Assembly (NCBI GenBank): GCA_030765065.1
Contig: CM060984.1
Coordinates: 98,251,488-98,315,487, forward strand
Source: Deroplatys truncata
Lineage: Eukaryota > Arthropoda > Insecta > Mantodea > Mantidae
Reading direction: 5' to 3'
DNA: 64,000 nt
The translations under genes and the position numbers were made by a program. This document shows positions 21,012-31,269 of the stretch, piece by piece. A model generated the notes under the pieces. It saw only the letters and a list, made by a program, of their open reading frames with translations. It searched no databases and was not told where the DNA came from. The stretch's first letter is position 1. Every line of letters begins with the position of its first letter.

Positions 21012-23217
21012 TTTTTTATATTAGTAAGAAGCCTTTTCTCAAAAATCATAAGTGCTAAAGCTATGGCATTTTTAGGAAGTGTTCAAAAAATATTGTATGT
21101 TTTGAATTGGTACACATCTTGACTATCCCTTAGCAATGAATTAATTGAGGGAAGCATCGATTCCGAAGCCAAGGACACAGAATGGATCCAGGAGACTCAA
21201 TATGCTGACCACATTTACCACCCCAAAGCTACGTCTGCCATTGTTGTCCTGCGTGGCGAAGACACTGGATGCAGTCTTTGTGGGGTTGATCTTTCTAGGT
21301 TTAAAAGGTACACGATGCCCCTTCGAAAATGACATTTTCTTTCGAATTGTTAGAGTAGGTGGATGAGTTGATGTTCTGTCAGAAATTGAAGCAGTATTGG
21401 CTCAAAGTGATATTTACAAATGTTTTCGAGCGAAAGTGTGAACGGTTGGATAGGTACTGGCGGGTTAAGCCATTCACCAGAACACCAGCCTTGCGGTGTG
21501 TTTGATGTCGCCAGCTTCTCCTATTATTATGTCACTTCCACAAGTCAAGCACAAGGCTGAAGGCTCAAACTTTAAGGCCCGAAAACGAACCTAAGTATGT
21601 TTTTTTTTCTGATAAATCTACTACCTTATCCAGCTAAGTTTGCAACCCAAATGAAATAAACAGTTCTGAACGAGCGGGCGTATCTTTTTAGTATAGCTGG
21701 CTTTAACCCCTCCCATTAGAAATCAGCATATATTCAGAGAAGTTTCCTTCTGGCTATCGCTTCTTGTAGTTTCACTTTGCCTGCACCCTTTGTGCAGCTT
21801 ATGCCCTTTAAAGTTATACTTTTTTAGACTTATATGTTATACTTTTTGCGTGTATGTTTCACTTTGGTTTTATGTCATAGAAAATGTTACAGGTTAAAAC
21901 GTGCCTTTACCGCTTTCACTTACACTTCCTTTCCTTCTTTTTTCCCCGCTGCCACAGCAACCGTTGACGTAAACCCTCCCATACCACTACCCTTTGATGC
22001 AAGCAATTTTTTATCTCATAAACGAAAACTGCCCATCAGCTATTTTTTTTTTATTTTAGGAAGCCTTGATATTTTCCCCCTCCTTGCCTTTATACTTAAT
22101 TATTGCAAGTTTCTCGGCGGGGGTGTGTGGTCAGTAATAAGCTTAACCGAGTGACCGCGAAGTAGAGGTCTCTGCTGTCGTAAATTTGTTTGCGTGTAGT
22201 AATAACAGTACGGGGCCACGGGTAATAACAAAACACTGGCTGGAAATTGAAACCGACAACTTTAATTAAAAAGCGAGAGCAGAAGAGACGAAAAAACATT
22301 TTTACTCTGGGTCTTTTTTATTTTAGAGGCAATTAGCGAGCGATTGTCATACTGGTTAAGTGCAAAATCCTCTACTTTTCCGAAAGCAAAAGAATTCGTT
22401 GTAGCGAGCCTAATGAGGGGTTTTCAGCAGCTTTACGTTGGCAGTACTACTGTGACATTCAGAAACGACCTGTATCGATTCATGTTAACATCACAGTCGC
22501 GTGTATCGTATCGAGGAAACCAATTCCCTTTAACGCAAATGGGGTGCGTGTCTACTTAGTTTTAGTACTTTCTGTTGCTCACACAGGGCGCACTGCTGTC
22601 GCAGATTAATTAAGATTTGCCAATAAAACAGTAAGATTACCTTAAATGTATCAATTAAAATTGCGGTATTAAAATGAGAATTCTTCTGGATATGCCTTGG
22701 ACCATCTCTTCTTTGTACTTCAAGAGGATGCTGACGGTCGTTTTTATCAGCGTTATTACTTCTATTTCTCTCTCTCTCTCTCTCTCTGTTTAGTTTACGT
22801 CGCTTTAACTACGTGGTCATATCGCATTGGATCTGTTAGGAGATACCTCGTGGCTCGGTGTACCTGTCCAATACGAGACGGACTCGTCCAGGGACTGGTG
22901 TGGACCATCGTCGCGAAGTATGCCTGCCAGCCACTTAGGTGAAATGTTTGCGTACTTTTCCTTTCGCCGCTCACCTAGACCTGACCTTTATTCATAGGCT
23001 AATACGTATATGTCGAATTATAATTCACACCAATAAGAGTTTGGTTGACCCAAGGAGGGTGTAGAACACGGAGGATAAGGATATTTTGCCAACATTAAAT
23101 AAAGAAAAACGCTATAAGAAACCAGATGAATCTGTGTACGTGCTGTTAGATTTGAGAAGAGTAACATTTATCTGTTTCCCCCTTTTATGCCATTAACAGA
23201 AATCGAGTGGTATAGTA
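21012..23217. other. Unassigned; (TC)n at 22768-22788
   Basis: The longest non-R stretch in this half. I found no TIRs, tRNA-like heads or motif-bearing frames. Opposing frames at 21141-21366 and the frame at 22697-22942 (which crosses the TC tract) have no recognisable domain. Confidence 0.4.
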
Positions 23218-24008
23218 AATATCATCTTTGTTATATTCAAACAACTTTCTCTACCTATCGGTCATTGTTATATTTTTTCTACAAAATATACCTACAAAAC
23301 CATATTTTTCTGTGTACTTTACATTAATCGAGATATCGTTTACACAAATTCCTTCATTACACATTTCATTACACAGTGATACAGGAGGCTGAAGCGTTAG
23401 CCAAATCTATAAAAAGTGGGTCGCTCTATGCTGGCTTTGAAATTCCATACTCATTCCATGACATCACGAGAAAAAGCTGAAGGTTGGCAGCACTTAAAAA
23501 TTACAAAAGTTTTGGAAAATTAAAACAAATAACAACGTTATCTTTTGAATGCTTAATGCGTCAAAATATTTAAAATAAATCACTTTTAAAGAGATCTACA
23601 TTATATTATGTAGTAAGCTTTTGCCTATATCTTATCGTTTACCAGGTATATAGATTTATACAAAATTCATTCCGAAATACGATGACTTAACAGGCTATTC
23701 GCAGAAAATTCAAGTAATGAATTTAATTGATTATTTCAACACCTTACGCGTGTGGTATTTCAATCAAACATTTTTAGACAATCTTTGAGAAAATAAAAAA
23801 ATTAAACAATTGTTCAACTAGAGGGTAGTTAAGTCTTCTTGAATTCGACATTTTGTTTTTGAGTTACATTGTTCACATACTCTTGCGCGCTCGCGGGCAT
23901 TTTTCTAAGAATTCTTTTTCGGAGATGAATTCAGGAGACTTCAAAACATCTATTTCCGACGAAATCTCGATATCGAATTATTCGGTGGAAATAATATTTC
24001 CGCTACCA
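23218..24008 (-). mobile_element. R repeat, inverted, old subfamily
   Basis: The plus strand begins with a decayed R 3' end (AAACAACTTTCTCTACC). It continues through GAAATTCCATACTC and AGATCTACATT, and ends with TTTCCGACGAAATCTCGATA and GGTGGAAATAATATTTCC, the inverted R 5' region. Confidence 0.75.
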
Positions 24009-24502
24009 AAATATATGTAAGTGCTGAAAATGAAACTTGGGCTACAAAACAAATACAATTAGATCCCTTTACTTCAAATAATTTCCGAAGTAAAACGACT
24101 TTATGAAATTATATAATCACTACGTAATAAATGAACGATGCAATTAAATTATTAAAAAGCAGCTAGAATAGGTTTTATTTCATTTTCAGGTGAAAAATAC
24201 ACCGTTTCAAAATTTAAATTTACCACTTCTCTTTATAGTAGGCTAAAACAAATTTTACTTCTTATCTAGTATATCCTTTTTAATAGTACACAATATTCTT
24301 AAATCGTGTAGTATTTATTTAGGAGTAATGTAATATTTTAATATATAAATACAGTATAAACGTTTATACCACCATACAAAAAAAATGTTTCTCAAACACT
24401 AATTATTACTTATACCATGGGAACTCTGTATGTCCTTGTCAGATCGTTTAAATTTCTTAAGGGTGTATGTTGCTATATTATTTTTCTTCATTTTTAAATT
24501 TT
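24009..24502. other. Unassigned AT-rich sequence
   Basis: Nothing recognisable; strongly AT-rich. Confidence 0.4.
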
Positions 24503-25045
24503 ACTTTCTCTAATTGGTTCTCACAGTAAGTAGGGGAAGTAGTGTATTCCACTAAAAATTCGCTGTCGAGATTTCGCCAGGACTCCTGTTTTGAGGCCTC
24601 TGAACTCAAGAAAGGAATTTTATAAAAAAAAACTCCTAGTGTGTGTATATGTGTGTGTGCGTATTAAAAAATCTCAAAAACGAAAATTCCGATAACTGTC
24701 AAATTTGATAAATGTTAAGTATTTTCCAAAGATGCTACACAACGATTTTTAAGAACATACTCCCGCCTCAAACTCCTTTTTCATGGTAAAACGTTCGATA
24801 ATTGTTATTTTCTCAAAAGTTACTCAACGGTTTAGATTAAAATACTATATATATTTGAGATATTTGGATGGCAAATAAAATGTATATCTTGAATTTATTG
24901 GTAATTGCCTGTGAATCTTCCTCATTCGAAAGGAATTTCGTATAACAGTAAACTAAAAGAAGTAGACATTAACACAAAATGTGGAACTTTTTGAGACGCA
25001 TAATTTATTTGAAGTGAAATTAACATTTTTGAGCATCTAACACAA
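24503..25045 (+). mobile_element. R repeat, 3'-truncated
   Basis: It starts ACTTTCTCTAATTGG after TTTT, with CAGTAAGTAGGGGAAGT, a short TG core and the middle blocks. It is lost after the AAACTAAAAGAAGTAGAC region. Diverged. Confidence 0.8.
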
Positions 25046-25124
25046 CAATGAATTTATAGTTATGCTTAAATTTTGATTTCCAGAATTTTAACATATATAA
25101 CTTATATACCCTTTCGCTGGGAAG

Positions 25125-25399
25125 TCGTCCTCCGTGATGTAGTGGTTAACATGCTAGCCTCTAGTGCTGGAGGTCGCGGGTTCAAACGCGGCGGAGGGCG
25201 ATGGGGCGTAAAACATCCTTAGCATGGCTTTCTTTGGAAGGGAAGTAAAGCCGGTGGCCCCATGTCGTAGATTTATGGCGCGTAAAAGAACCTCAAGCCT
25301 GATAAAGAGGCATCTGAGCAAAATCTCCGGTGCTAAATGGGATGCAGGACCAAATCAGTTAAAGTGCGTCCATAAATAAACCTCATTTTAATTTAAATT
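25125..25399 (+). mobile_element. SINE-A copy 2, full-length
   Basis: The head TCGTCCTCCGTGATGTAGTGG holds the A box and GGGTTCAAACGCGGC the B box. The body has GGAAGGGAAGTAAAGCCGG and AACCTCAAGCCTGATAAAG; the tail is AACCTCATTTTAATTTAA. Near-duplications CGCTGGGAAG (25115-25124) and CACTGGGGAA (25400-25409) flank it. Confidence 0.85.
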
Positions 25400-25499
25400 C
25401 ACTGGGGAACAGAAAATCTAAAGCAATATCACAAATTCAAAACCCCAACACACAAATAACGATATATATCAGACATAAACTTCTTCAGGCGCTGGTGTT

Positions 25500-25795
25500 T
25501 TGAATCAATTTGTGTGATTTTTTTAGCTCCATTTATACCTCACCTTTAACTATATTGGTCTTTCCTTGGGAACTTATTGCCTAAGGCAATTTGCTTGTCG
25601 CTGGGTTTCCTGCACTTTGGGTTTTAATCATTGGATCACACAGATATTCACTCATTCATAATTCCAGACTCTGGAGAGGATAGGGAATAATCTTGGCTAA
25701 AGAAAAATTCCCACCCGGGAATTGAACCGGGACCCCTCACACAGCAGACAAGTGCTCTACCGACTGTGCTACGGGGTCAGCGATACTGATATCGC
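25500..25795 (-). mobile_element. SINE-D (tRNA-derived SINE, head at 25725-25795)
   Basis: On the minus strand GACCCCGTAGCACAGTCGG and TAGAGCACTTGTCTGCTG give a D-arm and A box, and CCCGGTTCAATTCCCGGG a perfect T-arm/B box. The acceptor 5' strand (GACCCCG) has no partner after the T-arm (TGGGAAT), so this is a SINE head, not a tRNA gene. The body runs to about 25500 (TCCAGAGTCTGGAATTATG). Left boundary approximate. Confidence 0.7.
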
Positions 25796-25818
25796 TGTGG
25801 ATCTACACTGGCTATATA

Positions 25819-26670
25819 CGAGGGCTGATCAACAAAGACTGAGACTGGGTTTTTTTCACAGATGTTTATTACTCCAATTAAATTTTTCAAAGTAGTTCCC
25901 TCCTACGTCAATGCACTTTTTATAGCGTTTCTGCCAGTCCTTGAACACGTGCTGCAGACCATTCTTTGTCAGGTCCTTGAGAATCGCCTCACTTTTCTTG
26001 AGCACTGCTTCAGAGTTCTCAAATCGAATACCCCTAAGCTTTGCCTTTAGTGATGGGAATAAAAAAAAGTCACAGGGTGCAAGATCGGGGCTATAAGGTG
26101 GATGTGGTACACAGGTAATGTTGAATCGAGCCAGAAACTGCATGACTTGATTTGCGACGTGAGGCCGTGCATTGTCATGATGAAGTCGCCACCCAAACCG
26201 AGAAAGCTCTGGTCGTTTCTTTGCAATGTGCTTCCTCAGTTAGCCAATACTGACGTGTAGTATGCTGGTGTAACAGCAGTGTGAGGGTGAACTGCATGCT
26301 GGTAAATCATTCCAATACAGTCAAAAAAATGTGATCACCATCACTTTCCCTGCAGATGGAACAACTTTTGCCTTTTTTGGTGTTGGAGAACCACACTGTG
26401 CTGGCTTGTTTTCCTTCAGGATCATAATGATGCAGCCATGACTAAGCACCGGTGATAATCGATTTAAAAAAATGCATCACCTCCATTGTCTGGTATGCGA
26501 AATGAACGTAGGGTCTACAAAATAGAGCATTACTACCAACCTACCAATACGAGAGTGCCTACCAACATTATACATAAAAACCCGCTCTTTTCAAATATTT
26601 ATGTTACAGATACGAAACTATCACGGAAGCTACAGGAAAAAATCAGTGTGTCTTTGTTGATCAGCCCTCG
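25819..26670 (-). mobile_element. mariner element, internally deleted
   Basis: The ends are perfect inverted repeats for 20 bases (CGAGGGCTGATCAACAAAGA), flanked by TA on both sides (25817-25818, 26671-26672). At 852 bp it is about 400 bp shorter than a usual mariner. The remaining transposase portion lies on the minus strand. Confidence 0.92.
25856..26490 (-). pseudogene. mariner D,D34D transposase, C-terminal two-thirds, decayed
   Basis: Minus-strand blocks in order are: SWLHHYDPEGKQASTVWFS (the first catalytic region, where a stop replaces the GDE residues just upstream), IFLTVLE, LHHDNARPHVANQVMQFLA (second Asp), PPYSPDLAPCDFFLFPSLK (third Asp of the mariner D34D signature) and DWQKRYKKCIDVGGNYFEK near the C-terminus. 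The frame from HDNARPH to the stop at 25856 is open; the upstream part has stops and frameshifts. The DNA-binding N-terminal third is gone. Confidence 0.88.
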
Positions 26671-26672
26671 TA

Positions 26673-27054
26673 CAAGGTCATTTGAAATGTTTTCGGAATT
26701 AAATACAAAATGATGCTACAGATGTTTGAAATTGTTCTTAGTTTTGATGATAGCCTCGTTTGGCATTAAGGGACTGGTCCAGCGATGGTCTATCTTTATC
26801 CCGGAAGTCAGATTCCGCCAGGTCTGCAGAATTATGCCTCAACAGACTATTTACGTTCATACCCTTCCTTCCTAAGTACTTAATAAGATATAGATAGATA
26901 ATGTATCATTATTGGTTTCATATTATTGAAGTTATTACACAAGTATTTAGTGCATGAGTCATTGACCGTACATGCATATTTAAAATACAAGTATGGTGAC
27001 AAAATAAACAACAGAAAAAAAGAACAAGAAAAATGAAAATAGAGATAGATTACC
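26673..27054. other. Unassigned
   Basis: A moderately GC-richer stretch at 26745-26880 could be decayed LINE sequence contiguous with the fragment that follows, but no motif is convincing. Confidence 0.35.
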
Positions 27055-27310
27055 TTTGGCTAACTGAACAAATTTGACCTAGCTTCGTGCACTTTAGCCA
27101 AGAAATTGCCCATGTTTTGCCAGTTCCTCTGGTCAGCCAGTAGCTCGCAACATGCCAATCTCTTTCTTGAGGGACTTGAGTTTTTCTTTGAGTGTAATTG
27201 TTCGCTGGTTCTCCCACTGTGCACATTCCGCCAAAATATGTACCCACTCCTCATCCAAATCACAGAATGGGCATATTCTCCTGCCAGAATCGTCAGTCAT
27301 TTTCTGTGCC
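27055..27310 (-). pseudogene. LINE ORF2 C-terminal fragment with CCHC motif
   Basis: Minus-strand translation gives RMTDDSGRRICPFC and CPFCDLDEEWVHILAEC, a Cx2Cx7Hx4C zinc-knuckle-like motif, then AQWENQRTITLKEKLK and RNWQNMGNFLAK. This motif is known from the C-terminus of ORF2 in several arthropod LINE clades. Only about 80 residues remain; one stop interrupts them. An antisense frame (27106-27459) is a shadow. Confidence 0.6.
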
Positions 27311-27517
27311 CTCCAGCCCCCAGTCTAAACCATGCCATTCCTGATCGTTCCTTTCTTCCTAAGTTAAGTATATATGCCTCTTTACTCCAATTCAATTTTA
27401 TTTCATTTTCTAGACATAGAGAAGTTTTTATTTTACAATCCGATTCTATTTCCTGTTAGTTGATGTCTTTTAGTCTTCCTTTGACACTTTTGCATATGTT
27501 TTTGTTGTTTGTTTCAG

Positions 27518-27583
27518 CTCTATTCTCGTCAAACCCCTTTCCAAATCAGCTGCCCAAAGCCTGGGAGACAGGTTTTCTCGCTG
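27518..27583 (+). CDS. Candidate penultimate exon of an unidentified host gene
   Basis: A pyrimidine-rich acceptor (TTGTTGTTTGTTTCAG) precedes this 66-base exon and a consensus donor (CTG|GTATGT) follows it. In the frame that also fits the next exon it reads (x)LFSSNPFPNQLPKAWETG then FLA, and ends with one base of a split codon. It joins through a 270-base GT-AG intron to 27854. The entering phase (two bases finishing a codon) means upstream exons lie further left, but none could be identified; introns may be long. No family is recognised. The region carries no transposon signature, unlike most of the window. Confidence 0.45.
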
Positions 27584-27853
27584 GTATGTGCCACCGATGT
27601 ACTATATTTGGGGTGTTTCCCCATTACACACGTTTGTAGTGTAATAGACAGTAATGCTTACTATGGTTCATAAACAATTTCTATGTTGTTGCAGAAACGA
27701 AGAATTGGCTGGTTTTGATAACACTGCTTCGAAAATGCTGCTGTAATCTATGGATCATTCCGAGATCGTTTTAAATGATCCCCATTTATACATATGGTAG
27801 CATAAGATTAATTAATGTTGCAGTAAATAATAACGTTTTTCTTCTTCTTTCAG

Positions 27854-27885
27854 GTAAGCAACTTGCTGACCATACAGTGTGGTGA
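27854..27885 (+). CDS. Candidate terminal coding exon with stop
   Basis: After a strong acceptor (TTTTTCTTCTTCTTTCAG) the frame continues as GKQLADHTVW then TGA (27883-27885). AATAAA lies 39 bases downstream (27924-27929), a compact 3' UTR. The same bases also contain a possible donor (GTGTG|GTGAGT), so an alternative 28-base internal exon cannot be excluded. Supported only by splice-site quality, frame continuity and the poly(A) signal. Confidence 0.45.
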
Positions 27886-27923
27886 GTACCTACTACCTAG
27901 TTAGGTTTTTGTTATGACCTTAT

Positions 27924-27929
27924 AATAAA
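27924..27929 (+). promoter_or_regulatory. Poly(A) signal after the candidate terminal exon
   Basis: AATAAA, 39 bases after the TGA stop of the candidate exon. Common by chance in AT-rich DNA, but well placed. Confidence 0.4.
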
Positions 27930-28249
27930 AATTCTGACATGCAGGAAAATAATAATCAGCGACTGTCCTGTTTTGAGTGTTGTTTTATAGGACACTTTCC
28001 TAGAATGCTCGAGTTGGAAGCTCATTTGAGATGAGTTATTTGGTATAAGTTTTACTTTCAGGGTTTTTCTTTATCAATAGAAAAATGTGAAATAATTGTC
28101 CTTATTGGACTCATTTGAGTATACTTCCAATCCTATCATTCACTTCTCTGCAGGCCTGAATCGTTAAACTTTAAGTTAAACACTTAAAATACATAGTATA
28201 TTGCGAATCGGTGTGTGAAGTGCATTATTACAGAATCGAGGAACACCAG

Positions 28250-28885
28250 GCGTGTTTTTAAAGTAAGTACCGATAATTTTCTAAAAATTAGCAGAACATT
28301 AACTTCCAAATACTTTACTTACTTCTTAGTCACCGCCATTGTTCAAGCACTTATCGTAATGGGAAACCAGTTCTTGTATGCCTCGTCAAATAATGATCCC
28401 GCCTGTGATGAAAGCCAAGTCTGCACTTCTTGTTTCACATCATCATCGTTGAAATGTTTTCCACCAAGGAATTTCTTCAGATGAAGATCGCTTTGGTGCC
28501 AAATTCGGACTGTAAGGAGGGTGGTCGAATGTTCCCAACCAAATGGTGCGATCAGATCTTGAGTTTGTTTGCCTATGTGTGGCCGGGCATTGTCACTCAT
28601 TATTGTTTTCCCATAAACCTCACACAACTGGCGATTATGTTTTTTGCTGACGTAACATTTCTCGCATTCAAAATACGAATTACTGATCTGACTTTACAGT
28701 CGGTGAGTTGTACGATTGTTTTGAACATTTCAAAGCGCTCTAACAACAGGAAAACACAAAGTGACGATCGCTCACAGCTGCGTCTGGCTTCTTATTGAAC
28801 GGAGAAAGTGATCGCGCATTGTAAAAATCCGATTACAGCGCTGCAGGGGCAAAATATTAAAAGGGTACTTACTTTAAAAACACGC
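28250..28885 (-). mobile_element. mariner element, heavily deleted
   Basis: Perfect inverted ends of more than 20 bases (GCGTGTTTTTAAAGTAAGTA, both ends) bracket 636 bp containing the C-terminal part of a mariner transposase on the minus strand. No TA duplication is evident directly outside the repeats. The flanks also show an imperfect inverted match (GTGTGTGAA and ACAGAATC blocks at 28210-28240 and 28930-28960). Confidence 0.85.
28330..28627 (-). pseudogene. mariner transposase C-terminal fragment
   Basis: The minus strand encodes KTIMSDNARPHIGKQTQDL (second catalytic Asp). It then has a frameshifted segment where the SPDLAPSD motif should be, then LHLKKFLGGKHFNDDD, VKQEVQTWLSSQAGSLFDEA and the end near LEQW. 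This matches the SETMAR-like group of mariner transposases. The third catalytic Asp is obscured by the frameshift. N-terminal DNA-binding and first catalytic blocks are absent. Confidence 0.85.
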
Positions 28886-28969
28886 TTCGTAGTTTGTAAA
28901 GATGAGATGAGCTGAATCTTTTCTATTTTCGAGATTCTGTTAAGTATTTCACACACATGTATTGCATAC

Positions 28970-29695
28970 TATTTCTAGAACGATCGTTTGTTTTATTATG
29001 TATAATGAATTATTACAAAATAATTTCTAATTAATTTATTCATCATCACCTCGGATATCCGGTGACACAGTTTTGCCGATTCAACTGTTACAACTATACG
29101 ATGCCATAGTAAGCTACTATGGTTTAGGAGGCTTTGAGTAGTTGTTTGTTGGTTAATGTCATGACTGAAAGCGCTTTGTTTGAAAATAACAACGTTGTGA
29201 CTGTGTCCAACTGTCACTTCACTAATATGATCTAGTTCACTTTCACTGTGACTTCACTTTTCTTCGCGGCGTAGCCTCGTAATAAAATACCTTCAAAGCA
29301 GCATCTTCTTCGGATGATTCACTTGTTGGGAATCGAACATAGTGCGTATATAATCTCTCGCGGGAGCAGCACTCACTGTATATTACAACTGTCGTTATAA
29401 ACGGTTTGGATTTTTTAATTCTACGTAAAAGTGCATTAAGAAAGAGCCTTTCAGCTTTAAACTTAGAATTGCATGCAGAGGAATGGAAGATGATGAATAA
29501 AAAAGATTATGCAATTATCAAATGCTAGTGGATATGTTAATAAGTCCACTTTTTAGAGATCTGCGCCACTTTGTCTAATAGCGCATTGCGAGCAATGACA
29601 GAATCAGTATCCTGATACCTAACTTCCGGATTCATAGAGTTCTATGATTATTGCAGGTATTCAGGCCTCTGTTTTTGTAATTGAAGTTAATTTTT
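28970..29695. other. Unassigned
   Basis: No TIRs, tRNA-like head or motif-bearing frame seen. The frame at 28996-29217 (minus) is not recognisable. Confidence 0.4.
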
Positions 29696-30590
29696 ACTTT
29701 CTCTACTACGTACAGTAAGTAGGGGAAGTATTGCATTCCACTCAAAAATTCGATACCGAGATGTCACCGGAAATACATATTTTGAGGCCTCCTGAATCCA
29801 AAAAAAGTATTTTGGAAACACTTCTGTGTGTGTGTTTGTCTGAAAACAGTATAACTCAGAAACGAACAGTCGGATTAACGTCAAACTTTGTATTTAGGTT
29901 CAGCATCTTCCAGAGATGCGACGCGAAGGTTTTCAGGATTACCTTTGACATGGAACATTTTTCGAATATTTTAATTTTCTCAAAAACGGCTCTAACGATT
30001 TTGATTAAAGTATCAAATAAAATGTATATCAAGAATTTTCTGGGAAGGTCTCCAAAAGTATTCTTCAGTGAACGACTTTTGCATAACTGGTACACCATAA
30101 GAGATAGACAAAATTTTACTACACAAAAATTTAGATCGCGTTAAAATACACAATTTGTCATACACATTTTTTTTTGTTGAGTGGACCATTTTCGAGATAT
30201 TGATTGTTATTCCCTTAAATTTTCAAATGCTTATACTTTTTCTCAAATGGGAATTCGTTATCATTTTTTTTGTCTTGGATATGCAAAATCTGTGGCAAAG
30301 AGAGTGCTGCTGCACATAGCAACCGGCTATTAAGATATATGTCTATGTTTAAAGGTTACTGTATTTCTATATTGCCCTTGCAAGTACAAAACAAGGGGAA
30401 CATAGTACGCTTTAAGCGAGTCAAATATTTTTAGAACTGGTCGCTATGTGTAAAATGTAATTATCTTTGGATGTCAAAAGATCGTTTCTGAAAATGTTTA
30501 TCTCGATTAATATGAAATAGATGGAGAATAAGAGTTTGTAAAAATAGTTTGTAGAAGAGTAGAGAAATTCATGTGAGTTAACACATCAGA
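29696..30590 (+). mobile_element. R repeat, full-length (895 bp)
   Basis: It starts ACTTTCTCTACTACG after TTTTT and ends CATGTGAGTTAACACATCAGA before TTTTTT. The terminal hairpin stem is intact with a 6-base loop. It has a very short TG core and a small extra segment at 30390-30470. Confidence 0.9.
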
Positions 30591-30596
30591 TTTTTT

Positions 30597-31269
30597 CTTT
30601 AGAATACGTTGGTTATACAAAGTATAATTTCTGAGGTTATAAGTGCCTGTTTTGTGGTTACAGTAACATTAGTATAATGCAAACATGAGATAAAAAACAA
30701 ATTCACTAACGTTATTGAAACATAAACAAATATCCTATTTAAAATTAAAATATACTGCAGTAATGTATTTTAATATTTTAAAATACACTTTTGATAATCA
30801 CATACTAATTACAAAAATAAAACCTCATAATAGTGTTTCCATCCTGCAGGCTATTGTCTTATAACGGAATCGTTCCAGTTGAGCTACGTAGCAAGATAGC
30901 AGGCAGCTTGGTAAAACGGACATGAAATCTTTGCATAGTCACATATTGGACCTCTTCGCTAAATATACAACTATAAATATTTAGTACTAATCACGTATAA
31001 CAGGAACCGATATTTTTATGTTGCACATAAGTTTTGTCCTGTATTAAACTACAGAATTACAGGCGGCTAATTCACCTGTTGTGTTTTAACGTACAATCTT
31101 CCTTAACTGTTTCACTTACCCATACTTCGAGCAATCGCGATCGCGTGGCGATGTCCTGGCCGCGTCGACTTTGTTCGCTCAACGCTGAAAGCTTTCCGCG
31201 TGCTATGAGAACGTATGCTATGTTTTGTCTCATTTAATTATCCGATAAGTATTCTAAACCCTGTTTCTT
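30597..31269. other. Unassigned
   Basis: AT-rich, then GC-richer at 31130-31200 with no recognised motif. The latter may be the far 3' end of the antisense LINE that follows. Confidence 0.35.

Noticed and set aside
22697..22942. 81-codon frame with a hydrophobic stretch
   Set aside because: The hydrophobic part comes from a (TC)n tract, and no domain or splice context supports it.
25725..25795. tRNA gene on the minus strand
   Set aside because: The T-arm and D-arm are good but the acceptor stem has no 3' partner and a SINE body follows.
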